Shown: positions 1 through 6,607 of the stretch, piece after piece
Layout of the letters: each line of letters starts with the position of its first letter
Position numbering within the stretch: position 1 is the stretch's first letter
DNA from: Pseudomonadota bacterium
GTDB taxonomy: Bacteria; Pseudomonadota; Alphaproteobacteria; Ferrovibrionales; Ferrovibrionaceae
Reading direction: 5' to 3'
Assembly: GCA_021793055.1 (NCBI GenBank)
Contig: JAJYTL010000026.1
Span: 1-18,571, forward strand
Length of the DNA stretch: 18,571 nt
Notes under the pieces: generated by a model
What the model saw: only the letters and a program-made list of their open reading frames with translations
Databases searched by the model: none
What the model was told of the DNA's origin: nothing
Position numbers and translations under genes: made by a program

Positions 1-142
1 GGGCGTGGTACAGACCTACGACCATCCGTTCACGCCGTCCGATCATGATGCCGTCTCGGCGGCGACCCTGGTCTATGGCGTGGTCGAGGATGGCCGTGTC
101 GTCGCCTTGACCTCGCCGACCCGATCGGCCGCGACGCGCTAG
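1..142 (+). CDS. C-terminal fragment of probable ABC-transporter substrate-binding protein
   Basis: The reading frame is open from base 2 to a TAG at 140-142 and gives 46 residues; the start lies outside the window. The visible tail contains YDHPFTPSDHDAVS and then GVVEDGRVVAL. It resembles the extreme C-terminus of periplasmic ligand-binding proteins of branched-chain amino-acid-type ABC transporters, which often end with a PFS-x-DH-x-A segment and a short strand such as V-x-DG-x-V. The family assignment rests on this short match only and is an inference. No partner transporter gene lies to the right, so any permease and ATPase genes would be to the left. Confidence 0.5.
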   Translation, partial: GVVQTYDHPFTPSDHDAVSAATLVYGVVEDGRVVALTSPTRSAATR

Positions 143-156
143 CCGCGCCGGCTTTC

Positions 157-181
157 CGCGCCGCGAGCAGGCTTCGGCGCG
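157..181 (+). terminator. Possible terminator hairpin after the first gene
   Basis: A 7-bp perfect inverted repeat (CGCGCCG at 157-163, CGGCGCG at 175-181) encloses an 11-nt loop, 15 bases after the stop of the leftmost gene. There is no T-run after it, so it is not a textbook intrinsic terminator, and such repeats arise easily at this GC content. The rest of 143-367 shows only a weak promoter candidate (TTGAGC at 190-195, TAGAAA at 214-219, 18-base spacer). Confidence 0.25.
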
Positions 182-367
182 ATCCTCGCTTGAGCTTCGC
201 TCGCGCCCTGGTGTAGAAATGATTCTCGCTCCCAATCGAAAGAACAGAGCGTGATTTCTCTCGCGCGTCGCCGCGATGCCGAATGGTCGCGCTTTGGTTG
301 AAACGGAAACGCCGTCGCAATCGAAATCGGGCGGCATGGAGAATACGGCCGCCAAGGAAGGGCAAAC

Positions 368-694
368 ATGATTTACGAACTTCGCGTCTACCGCTGCATC
401 TCGGGCCGTCTGCCGAATCTGCTGAAGCGATTCGAGACCATTACCCTGAACATCTGGAAGAAGCACGGCATCAAGCAGGCCGGCTTCTGGACGGTGCTGA
501 TCGGCGAATCGAACCAGGACCTCTATTACATGCTGCAGTGGGACTCGCTGGCCGAGCGCGAGCAGAAGTGGGCGACCTTCCAGGCCGATCCGGAATGGAT
601 CGCGGCCCGCGCCGAAACCGAGCGCGACGGCGCTATCGTCGAGACCATCAGCAACCAGATTCTAGTCCCGACCGCGTTTTCGGCGGTCAAATAG
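368..694 (+). CDS. NIPSNAP family protein
   Basis: The product is 108 residues, the usual size of a single NIPSNAP domain (a dimeric alpha/beta-barrel fold). Family hallmarks are the opening MIYELRVY strand, a central helix-rich part (LPNLLKRFETITLNIWKKHG), GFWTVLIGESN, and YYMLQWDSLAEREQKWATF followed by DPEW. The start is supported by a purine-rich GGAAGGG site about 7 bases upstream. Biochemical roles of bacterial NIPSNAP proteins are poorly defined, and none is claimed here. The next gene is on the opposite strand, so this gene appears to be transcribed alone. No signal peptide or membrane segment is visible, so a cytoplasmic location is expected. Confidence 0.85.
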   Translation: MIYELRVYRCISGRLPNLLKRFETITLNIWKKHGIKQAGFWTVLIGESNQDLYYMLQWDSLAEREQKWATFQADPEWIAARAETERDGAIVETISNQILVPTAFSAVK

Positions 695-820
695 GCGCCT
701 TAAGCGACAGCGCCGGGCCCCGGTTCGTGTCATCGGGGTCCGGTCGCCGCCGCTATCCCGCCGCGGCCCCGGTTCGACCCGCGTCCGGCTCAAGCCAAGG
801 CCACCGGCAAGGCATTCTCG

Positions 821-1795
821 CTACACCGTGAGGATGACGCTGCCGGTGGTGCGCCCGGCGCCGAGCTCGGCGTGGGCGCGCGCCGCCTCGCGAAGGGGGA
901 AGGCGGCGCCGATCGGGTTGGCGAGCCCGTCTTCGAGAACAGCGAGAAGATCGGTGGTGCCGCGGCGATAGAGGTCCGGGTCATTGGCATAGGCGATCAC
1001 GCTCGGCCGCATCAGCCCGATCGCGCGCGCGAACCCGAGGTCCTCGACGCGAACGGGCGGGATCGGGCCGGCGGGTTGGCCGAGGCTCGCGGCGATCCCG
1101 AAAGGGCGAACACAAGCCAGCGTCTCGGCCAGCATCGCGCCGCCGATGCCATCGACCGCGAGATGCACGCCCTTGCCGTCGGCGATCTGCCGCGCCCGCT
1201 CGATCCATCCGCGATCGCCGCGCAGCAGCACCTCGTCCGCGCCCGCGGCGCGGGCCGGCGCCATCTTGGCTTCCGAGCCGACCGTGCCGATGACGCCGGC
1301 GCCGAGACGTTTCGCCCAGCGGGTCAGCATCTGGCCAAGGCCGCCGGCGGCGGCGTGAACCAGGAGCCAGTCCCCTGGCCGAACGGCGCGCACGGTGTGG
1401 AGCAGCATGTGCGCCGTGAGGCCGCGCAGCATCGAGCTTGCCGCGGCGGCGTCGGAAATGCCGTCCGGCAGCACGATTAGGCGGGTCTCGGGCAGATTGC
1501 GCGCCTCGGCATAGGCGCCGAGCGGCATGCCCCCATAGGCCACGCGGTCGCCGGGGCGCAATCGGGTCACGCCCGGTCCCACCGCCTCGATCCGGCCGGC
1601 GCCCTCGAAGCCCAGCGTCGCGGGCGTCGCCGGCACGGGATAAAGGCCGCTGCGGAAGTAGATATCGATGAAATTGACGCCCACCACGGTCTGCCGGATC
1701 TGCACCTCGCCGGCGCCGGGCGCGGCGAGCGCGACGTCTCTCGGCTGTAGAACCTCGGGGCCTCCGGTGGCGTCCAACATGACGGCTATCGGCAC
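821..1795 (-). CDS. Zinc-independent quinone oxidoreductase (MDR superfamily)
   Basis: A 324-residue medium-chain dehydrogenase/reductase of the NAD(P)H:quinone oxidoreductase (zeta-crystallin-like) group, expected to reduce quinones or other activated carbonyl substrates in the cytoplasm. The N-terminal GroES-like domain carries the group signature NFIDIYFRSGLY (about 41-52) and LGFEGAGRIEAVG (61-73). The nucleotide-binding Rossmann part has HAAAGGLGQML (148-158). The structural-zinc cysteines of alcohol dehydrogenases are absent. A GTG start at 1795 is chosen because an AAGGAG ribosome site lies about 6 bases upstream. An in-frame ATG at 1846 would add 17 residues but sits beyond that site and is not preferred. 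The gene is divergent from a LysR regulator, the usual layout for a regulator and its target. Confidence 0.88.
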   Translation of the reverse strand: MPIAVMLDATGGPEVLQPRDVALAAPGAGEVQIRQTVVGVNFIDIYFRSGLYPVPATPATLGFEGAGRIEAVGPGVTRLRPGDRVAYGGMPLGAYAEARNLPETRLIVLPDGISDAAAASSMLRGLTAHMLLHTVRAVRPGDWLLVHAAAGGLGQMLTRWAKRLGAGVIGTVGSEAKMAPARAAGADEVLLRGDRGWIERARQIADGKGVHLAVDGIGGAMLAETLACVRPFGIAASLGQPAGPIPPVRVEDLGFARAIGLMRPSVIAYANDPDLYRRGTTDLLAVLEDGLANPIGAAFPLREAARAHAELGAGRTTGSVILTV

Positions 1796-1873
1796 GCGGG
1801 TCTCCTTTGCTGGGTTTCGGACGATCTCGTCGGCAAAGGAAAGCACCGGCCGCCATGTGCGGGAATGCTATAT

Positions 1874-1903
1874 TGTTGATCAACATATGTGCGATAATGC
1901 ACA
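1874..1903. promoter_or_regulatory. Paired inverted repeats, candidate LysR operator
   Basis: The 109-bp gap between the divergent oxidoreductase and LysR genes holds two dyads side by side. The first is a perfect 12-bp palindrome, TGTTGATCAACA (1874-1885). Two bases later comes TGTGC-N6-GCACA (1888-1903), whose spacer is GATAAT, a good match to a -10 box. LysR-type regulators usually bind dyads between themselves and a divergent target, so these are the best operator candidates. No convincing -35 partner was found. If GATAAT is a -10 element for lysR, transcription would begin near its ATG at 1905. Confidence 0.5.
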
Positions 1904-1904
1904 A

Positions 1905-2768
1905 ATGGATTGGCAGGATCTGCGCCATTTCGCGATCTTGGCGCGCACCGGCTCGCTCTCGGCGGCGGCGCGCGAACTTGATGTCGATCACGCGACGGTC
2001 GGCCGCCGCGTCGGTGCCCTGGAACACGCGCTCGGCCTGCGGCTCGTCGACCGGCTGCCGCGCCGCGTCCTGCTGACGGAGGAGGGGCGGGCGGTCGCGT
2101 CCCTGGTTGCCAGCATGGAGCAAACCGCGCAGCTGATCGAACGTCGCGCGCGCGGCGCCGGCGCGGCCGCCGCCGCCACGGTCCGGATCAGCGCCCCGCC
2201 GGCTGTTGCCGCGCGATTGGTCGCGCCCCATGTCGCCGAATTTCACCGCGATCACCCAGCGATTACGCTGATCCTTTCGGGGGCGACGGAGATGGCCGCG
2301 TTGGATCGCGGCGAGGCCGATCTCGCGCTGCGCTTGAGCCGGCCGACCGACCCCGATCTGATCGTCAGCCGCATCGGCGTCATGCATTTCGGCCTCTACG
2401 CGACGGCGGAGCAGGCAGCCCTGCCGGCCCAGCATTGGCGTTTCATCGCGTACGACAAGAAATTGGATCACGTGCCGCAACAGGTCTGGCTGAAGAGCCT
2501 TCTCGCGGGCCGGCCCGTCGTCTTTCAGGCGAGCGATCTGTTCGGGCAACAGGAAGCGGCCCGCGCCGGCATGGGGGCCGCGGTGCTGCCGCGCTTCATA
2601 GGCGATGCCGATCCGGCGCTGGTCCGCCTGCCGACCGCCTCCGAGCCGCCGGCCCGCGATCTCTGGCTCGCGACCTACCCAGATCTGAAGCGCTCTCCCG
2701 CTCTTCGCCGGGTGATGGATTTCCTCGGCCGCATCGTGGCGCGCGCCTGTCCCAAGCGTGGCGGTTGA
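1905..2768 (+). CDS. LysR-family transcriptional regulator
   Basis: A 287-residue regulator with an N-terminal winged helix-turn-helix (about residues 3-62). The typical LysR sequence runs through DLRHFAILARTGSLSAAARE, then ATVGRRVGALEHALGLRLVDR, and ends in LLTEEG. The remainder (about 85-287) is the effector-binding domain. The ATG at 1905 gives the usual family N-terminus; an in-frame ATG at 1887 would add six residues and run through a dyad, so it is less likely. No clear ribosome site precedes 1905, which would fit a leaderless or near-leaderless message. The effector is unknown. The divergent quinone oxidoreductase is the likeliest target, together with self-regulation through the adjacent dyads. 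Confidence 0.9.
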   Translation: MDWQDLRHFAILARTGSLSAAARELDVDHATVGRRVGALEHALGLRLVDRLPRRVLLTEEGRAVASLVASMEQTAQLIERRARGAGAAAAATVRISAPPAVAARLVAPHVAEFHRDHPAITLILSGATEMAALDRGEADLALRLSRPTDPDLIVSRIGVMHFGLYATAEQAALPAQHWRFIAYDKKLDHVPQQVWLKSLLAGRPVVFQASDLFGQQEAARAGMGAAVLPRFIGDADPALVRLPTASEPPARDLWLATYPDLKRSPALRRVMDFLGRIVARACPKRGG

Positions 2769-2914
2769 TCCGCCGCGCGCCGCCTGGCGGTTGCGCCGGC
2801 GCGGCTTGTTCGCCTGCCGTGATGCCCCTATCATCCACCCGCCGGCGGCCGCCGCGGCGAGGCCTGGGCGGCGCGTGGCTTGTCTTCCGCTTTTTCCATG
2901 GCCGAGGTTGATCC

Positions 2915-4060
2915 ATGACGTCGCGTTCCCGACTGTTTTCTCCGATCGATCTGCGCGGGGTCCGTCTCCGCAACCGCATCGTCATCTCGCCCATGTGCCA
3001 GTATTCGGCGGAAGCGGGCATGGCGGGCGATTGGCATTTCGCCAATCTCGCGCGCTTTGCCATGGGCGGCGCCGGCCTGATCTTCATCGAGGCGGCGGCG
3101 GTGCTGCCGGAAGGCCGCATTACCCACGGCGACGTCGGCCTGTGGACGGACGAACAGATCGCGCCGCTCGCCCGCATTGCGACTTTCCTTGAGGCTCAGG
3201 GCGCCGTTCCGGCGATTCAGCTCGGCCATGCGGGGCGCAAGGCCAGCATGCAGCGCCCGTGGTTCGGCAACGGCCCGCTCGACGACGCGGATCGCCGCCG
3301 CGGCGATCTGCCCTGGCGCATCGTGGCGCCGAGCGGGGAGCCGGTCGGGCCGGGCTGGCTGGTGCCGGCCGAGATGACCCTGGACGAGATTGCGGCGCTG
3401 AAGGCCGCCTTCGTCGCCGCCACCCGACGCGCGATCGCGGCCGGCTTCAAAATCGTCGAGCTGCACGGCGCGCACGGCTATTTGATGCACGAGTTCCTCT
3501 CGCCGCTGAGCAATCGGCGCAGCGATGCCTACGGCGGCGATGCCGCGGGCCGGCGCCGGCTTCTGCTCGAGACCGTTGAGGCGGTGCGCGCCGTGTGGCC
3601 GGCGGAGCGGCCGCTGTTCGTCCGCCTCTCCGCGATCGACGGCATCGAGGGCGGCATCCGGATCGAGGACACGGTCGAACTCGCGAAGCTCCTGAAGCAA
3701 CGCGGCGTCGACGTCGTCGATTGCTCGTCTGGCGGGCTCGCCGGCTCGGCCACGGCGGCGAATATTCCGCGCGGGCCGGGCTTCCAGGTGCCTTACGCCG
3801 AGCGCGTCCGTCGCGAGGCCGGCATCATGACCCAGGCGGTCGGACTGATCCTGGAGCCTGAGCAGGCGGAGGCGGTACTGGCCGCGGATCAGGCCGATCT
3901 CGTCGCCATCGCGCGCGAGGCGCTTTACAATCCGAACTGGCCGCTGCATGCGGCGCTCGTGCTGGAAGGCGAGGCGGCGTGGCCGTTGTGGCCGCAGCAG
4001 TCGGGCTGGTGGCTGGAGCGGCGGGCCAAGGGCCTCGCCGTCATGGGCCGGAAAGGGTGA
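2915..4060 (+). CDS. Old-yellow-enzyme family NADH:flavin oxidoreductase (YqjM type)
   Basis: A 381-residue FMN-dependent TIM-barrel ene-reductase, expected to reduce activated C=C bonds of enones or nitro compounds with NAD(P)H. Residues typical of the YqjM branch are visible: SPMCQYS with the redox-tuning Cys28 and Tyr30, QLGHAGRKAS (102-111), substrate-binding His184 and His187 in VELHGAHGYLMHEFLSPLSN, and FVRLSA near residue 235. The C-terminal FMN-phosphate region ends at IAREALYNPNWPLHAA. The start has a GAGG element 8 bases upstream. The stop touches the next reading frame (OsmC-like), so the two and the following Nudix gene probably share a transcript. A second YqjM-type paralogue lies at 8162-9229. 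Confidence 0.93.
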   Translation: MTSRSRLFSPIDLRGVRLRNRIVISPMCQYSAEAGMAGDWHFANLARFAMGGAGLIFIEAAAVLPEGRITHGDVGLWTDEQIAPLARIATFLEAQGAVPAIQLGHAGRKASMQRPWFGNGPLDDADRRRGDLPWRIVAPSGEPVGPGWLVPAEMTLDEIAALKAAFVAATRRAIAAGFKIVELHGAHGYLMHEFLSPLSNRRSDAYGGDAAGRRRLLLETVEAVRAVWPAERPLFVRLSAIDGIEGGIRIEDTVELAKLLKQRGVDVVDCSSGGLAGSATAANIPRGPGFQVPYAERVRREAGIMTQAVGLILEPEQAEAVLAADQADLVAIAREALYNPNWPLHAALVLEGEAAWPLWPQQSGWWLERRAKGLAVMGRKG

Positions 4061-4068
4061 CGGCCGGC

Positions 4069-4539
4069 ATGGCTCCCGAACCGCAAGCGACAAATCCGGC
4101 GACGTCCGTTGGCTGGGTGGTGGTGGAAGAGGCGGGGGCGCCCGGCCGCTTCGCCAATACGGCGCGCGTCGGCCGCCACCGGCTCACGGCCGATGAGCCA
4201 TTCGCCCAAGGCGGCACCGATACCGGGCCCTCGCCCTACGATTATCTGCTCGTCGCGCTCGGCTCCTGCACCGCGATGACGCTCCGGCTTTACGCCGATC
4301 TCAAGAAATGGCCGTTGGAAAAGGTCGAGGTGCGCCTGAAGCACGACAAGATCCACGCCGCCGATTGCGCCGATTGCGAAACCCGCGAGGGCAAGGTCGA
4401 CGTCATCGCCCGCAACATCGTCCTCAGCGGCCCGCTCGATCAGGAGCAGAAAGCCCGCCTGGTCGAAATCGCCGAACGCTGCCCGGTCCACCGCACCCTG
4501 CAATCGGAAATCCGGGTCGAGACCCGGCTCGAAGCGTGA
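4069..4539 (+). CDS. OsmC/Ohr family protein
   Basis: A 156-residue member of the OsmC/Ohr superfamily, whose characterised members are thiol-dependent peroxidases acting on organic hydroperoxides. The two expected redox cysteines are present: Cys67 in ALGSCTAMTLRLYADLK and Cys138 in ERCPVHRTL. An extra CxxC-like pair (Cys100, Cys103 in ADCADCE) occurs in the subgroup often annotated as OsmC-like. The preceding GGTDTGPSPYDYLL is also typical. ATG 4069 is preferred, with GGAAAGG about 12 bases upstream. An in-frame GTG at 4057 overlaps the stop of the flavin oxidoreductase and is a real alternative that adds four residues. The gene sits inside a compact unit and overlaps the Nudix gene by 4 bases. 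Confidence 0.9.
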   Translation: MAPEPQATNPATSVGWVVVEEAGAPGRFANTARVGRHRLTADEPFAQGGTDTGPSPYDYLLVALGSCTAMTLRLYADLKKWPLEKVEVRLKHDKIHAADCADCETREGKVDVIARNIVLSGPLDQEQKARLVEIAERCPVHRTLQSEIRVETRLEA

Positions 4540-4991
4540 GCGCGGAAACCCCGGCCGATCTGCGCCGCGAGTTTCCGGCGCGGCCCGTCGTCGGCATCGG
4601 CGTCGTGGTGTGGCGCGGCGACAAGGTGTTGCTGATCCGCCGCGGCAAGCCGCCGCGCGCCGGCCAGTGGAGCTTGCCGGGCGGTGCCCAGGAACTCGGC
4701 GAGACGGTGGCCGAGGCGGCAGCGCGCGAGGTGTTCGAGGAAACCGGCGTCCGCATCGCGGCGCCGAAGCTGGTCGAGGTGGTGGACTCGCTCGAACGCG
4801 CCGAGGACGGGCGCATCCGCTTCCACTACACGCTGGTCGATGTCACCGCCGAATGGCAAAGCGGCGAGGCGCGCGCCGGCAGCGATGCCGCCGAAGCCGC
4901 CTGGGTCGCGCCGCAGGCCCTGGTCGATTACGAGCTGTGGCAGGAAACCCGGCGCATCATCGCGCTCGCCGCCGGCCGGCGCGGCGACTAG
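4536..4991 (+). CDS. Nudix hydrolase
   Basis: A 151-residue protein with a complete Nudix box at residues 50-72: Gly50, Glu56, then Arg64-Glu65 and Glu68-Glu69 followed by Gly71-Val72, which fits G-x5-E-x7-RE-U-x-EE-x-G-U. The preceding WSLPGG and the early PVVGIGVVVWRGDKVLLI strand are typical of the ADP-ribose pyrophosphatase/MutT-like subgroup. The substrate cannot be read from sequence; ADP-ribose or an oxidised nucleotide are the usual possibilities. The GTG start at 4536 overlaps the OsmC stop in the form GTGA, implying translational coupling. Any longer upstream extension in this frame would lie wholly inside the OsmC gene and is a shadow. Confidence 0.9.
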   Translation: MSAETPADLRREFPARPVVGIGVVVWRGDKVLLIRRGKPPRAGQWSLPGGAQELGETVAEAAAREVFEETGVRIAAPKLVEVVDSLERAEDGRIRFHYTLVDVTAEWQSGEARAGSDAAEAAWVAPQALVDYELWQETRRIIALAAGRRGD

Positions 4992-4995
4992 CGCG

Positions 4996-5031
4996 ATGAT
5001 GTCGGGCCGAACCGACCCAACCCACCATCAT
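4996..5031. terminator. Weak two-way terminator candidate between convergent genes
   Basis: Nested repeats occupy the 96-bp gap between the convergent Nudix and DUF6306-like genes. An outer ATGATG (4996-5001) pairs with CATCAT (5026-5031), and an inner GTCGG (5001-5005) pairs with CCGAC (5012-5016) around a 6-nt loop. No T-run follows on either strand, so the call rests on position and symmetry only. Confidence 0.25.
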
Positions 5032-5087
5032 GTCCGTGCGCGGTTCCGAAGACATGGCGCCGGCGATATCCGGGTCGAAGCCGGTTC

Positions 5088-5651
5088 TCAGGCGCCGGGC
5101 GCGATCTTTTCGATCAGCGCGTCGCAGCGCTGGATGTTCTCGACATGGGTGCGGTGCATTTCGGCGAGCGCGCTCCGGAGTGACGCGTCACGAATGCGGG
5201 GCAGGATCTCGGTCAGCTTTCGCACCACCCACCCTTGGCCGCGATTGAGAAAGCGGAGCCGTTCGCCGGCATCCGCGATGGCCGTTGCCTTGGCGAAAAA
5301 ATCGCCGGTCGCGGCGCTCGGCATGCCGCCGAGATCGCGCACGGCCCGGCTGAGCATCGCGACATAGCGCGCTTCGTCGCGCCCGACCGCCGCGAGATCG
5401 GCCGCCACCGCGGCGAGCGCCGCGCTGCGGCGGAAGGCGGCCAGCGTCTTGGCGCCGGCGCGCTCGGCCTCGATCAGGCGGTTCAGGAAAGCGATCAACT
5501 CGCGCTCGGGCAACGGCGGCGGCCGGTCGAAATAATCCGGATCGAGCTCGCAGGCGAGGCAGGGCGGCGAGGCGAAGGCCGGGGTCGCCCCGGCGTTCTC
5601 GCCCGGCGGCTCGGTCTCGGGCGGGGCGATGGCTTTCGGACCTGACGCCAT
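5088..5651 (-). CDS. DUF6306-like predicted four-helix (ferritin-like) protein
   Basis: A 187-residue protein of unknown function. The region from PPCLACELDPDYF onward resembles proteins annotated DUF6306: helix 1 LIAFLNRLIEAERAGAKTL, helix 2 GRDEARYVAMLSRAVRDLGG, then GDFFAKATAIAD and RLRFLNRGQGWVVRKLTEI, and a last helix ALAEMHRTHVENI. Four amphipathic helices with acidic and histidine residues suggest a ferritin-like bundle. The name is from memory of the family and not confirmed by search. The first 30 residues are proline-rich and probably disordered. The start at 5651 has an excellent AGGAGG site 9 bases upstream. The gene is divergent from the GcrA-family gene and convergent with the Nudix gene. 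Confidence 0.7.
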   Translation of the reverse strand: MASGPKAIAPPETEPPGENAGATPAFASPPCLACELDPDYFDRPPPLPERELIAFLNRLIEAERAGAKTLAAFRRSAALAAVAADLAAVGRDEARYVAMLSRAVRDLGGMPSAATGDFFAKATAIADAGERLRFLNRGQGWVVRKLTEILPRIRDASLRSALAEMHRTHVENIQRCDALIEKIAPGA

Positions 5652-5843
5652 AATGGCATGACCTCCTCGCGGTCGGCGCCCGGGTTTGGCCCGGCGGCGG
5701 GCGTGAGATCGAGCATAACGGGACACCCCGCGCGCTGTCGAGGGCGGCGCCCGGCGGGGCTTGCCGTTTCCCTCTTGCGCCCGCCCGCCCGCTACAGTAT
5801 CTTGTGGCATGCCCTATTCATAATACAACTTATGGTGCAGGCA

Positions 5844-6245
5844 ATGGCGCTCGACAGCATATGGAACGAGGCACGGGTCGGCGAGCTGGTGCAGCTCTGG
5901 CAGGCCGGCTTGTCGACGGCTGAAATCGGCCGGCGGCTTGGCATCTCCAAGAATGCGGTGGTCGGCAAGGCGCACCGGCTTGATCTGCCGGCGCGGCCGT
6001 CGCCGATCCGCAATCCCGCGCCGCGGGCGTCTGCGCCGCCGCGCCGCGCCGCTCAGGCCCCGGCGGAGCCTCGCTTTTCGCCGCTCCATGCCGGCCCGCC
6101 GTGTCAGTGGCCGCACGGCCATCCGGGCCAGGAAGGGTTCCATTTCTGCGGCCAGCCGTCGCTGCCGGGCAAGCCCTATTGCCCGGAACACGCGGCCCGC
6201 GCCTATGTCGGGGCCAAGCCGCCGGCGGCCGACGCCGCCGCCTGA
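5844..6245 (+). CDS. GcrA-family cell-cycle regulator (likely paralogue)
   Basis: A 133-residue protein with GcrA architecture. An N-terminal helix-turn-helix (about 7-49) contains WNEARVGELVQLWQAGLSTA and ISKNAVVGKAHRLDLP. A proline/alanine-rich linker (about 50-85) follows, and a C-terminal cysteine/histidine module ends it (Cys87 in CQWPHG, Cys102 in FHFCG, Cys113 and His116 in PYCPEHA). GcrA of Caulobacter is a sigma70-associated co-activator at methylated GANTC sites. This copy differs from the usual WTDERV...TRNAVIGKVHRLGL wording, so it may be one of the GcrA-like paralogues. ATG 5844 is chosen; an in-frame ATG at 5832 is possible. It is apparently monocistronic, ending at a strong terminator (6422-6460). 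Confidence 0.85.
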   Translation: MALDSIWNEARVGELVQLWQAGLSTAEIGRRLGISKNAVVGKAHRLDLPARPSPIRNPAPRASAPPRRAAQAPAEPRFSPLHAGPPCQWPHGHPGQEGFHFCGQPSLPGKPYCPEHAARAYVGAKPPAADAAA

Positions 6246-6421
6246 GGCCAATTTCCGGGCCGGGGTCTTCGTCGCCGGCTCGGCGCCAGATCATTTCGTG
6301 TCGCGGCGACATCGGCGGCAGGTTTTCTGATCTGATCGAGTGAAACGATGCCGCGGCGACTTGTCCGGGATTTCCGCCCGACTTCAAGGTCGCGTTCCGA
6401 ACTCCGGTGGCGATTTGGCCA

Positions 6422-6460
6422 CGCCTAGACCGCGCCCGCGTGGTCTAGGCGATTATTTTT
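6422..6460 (+). terminator. Strong Rho-independent terminator
   Basis: A perfect 10-bp inverted repeat, CGCCTAGACC (6422-6431) and GGTCTAGGCG (6442-6451), can extend inward by a G-U, a C-G and a G-C pair to leave a 4-nt loop. It is followed at once by ATTATTTTT (6452-6460), giving a classic T-tract on the plus strand. It lies 176 bases after the GcrA-family stop and isolates the downstream kinase gene from upstream transcription. Confidence 0.88.
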
Positions 6461-6462
6461 CC

Positions 6463-6478
6463 TTCACCATTTATTAAC
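6463..6478 (+). promoter_or_regulatory. CtrA-like box upstream of the kinase (8/9)
   Basis: TTCA-N7-TTAAC matches the CtrA consensus TTAA-N7-TTAAC at eight of nine fixed positions, the mismatch being C in the first half. It lies in an AT-rich patch just past the terminator, 130 bases before the kinase ATG. Binding is inferred, not shown. Confidence 0.4.
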
Positions 6479-6607
6479 CAATGCGGGCCAGGCTTTACCG
6501 GAAGCTTGGCCTTGAATGCGTCGGCGCGACGAAGGCAGACCGGAACGACAGCGGCGACATGCGAGGGAAGAGCGCGCTTTCCGTCTGCGGCTTCGGAAAA
6601 GGCGACC

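Larger units (their letters stand above)
6246..6607. other. 362-bp intergenic region between the GcrA-family gene and the kinase
   Basis: No gene is supported here. The left 175 bases show only a short direct repeat (GCGGCGAC twice). The centre carries a strong intrinsic terminator, followed immediately by an AT-rich patch with a CtrA-like box; both are listed separately. From about 6480 to 6607 the sequence is open in the kinase frame, but the better-supported kinase start is the ATG at 6608, so this part is treated as leader. Confidence 0.6.

Noticed and set aside
2760..2774. GGCGG-N5-CCGCC repeat at the end of lysR
   Set aside because: It is a short repeat overlapping the stop codon with no T-tract, and is common by chance in GC-rich DNA.
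981..2834. 617-codon minus-strand open frame
   Set aside because: It lies antisense to the LysR gene and out of frame with the quinone oxidoreductase, is extremely Arg/Gly/Ala-rich and has no family motif. It is a GC-driven shadow of two well-supported genes.
2831..4093. 420-codon minus-strand open frame
   Set aside because: It is wholly antisense to the YqjM-type oxidoreductase, with arginine-rich composition and no recognisable domain.
6506..6607. Longer kinase start adding 34 residues
   Set aside because: The extension is low complexity and would precede the first membrane helix. The ATG at 6608 has a well-spaced ribosome site.
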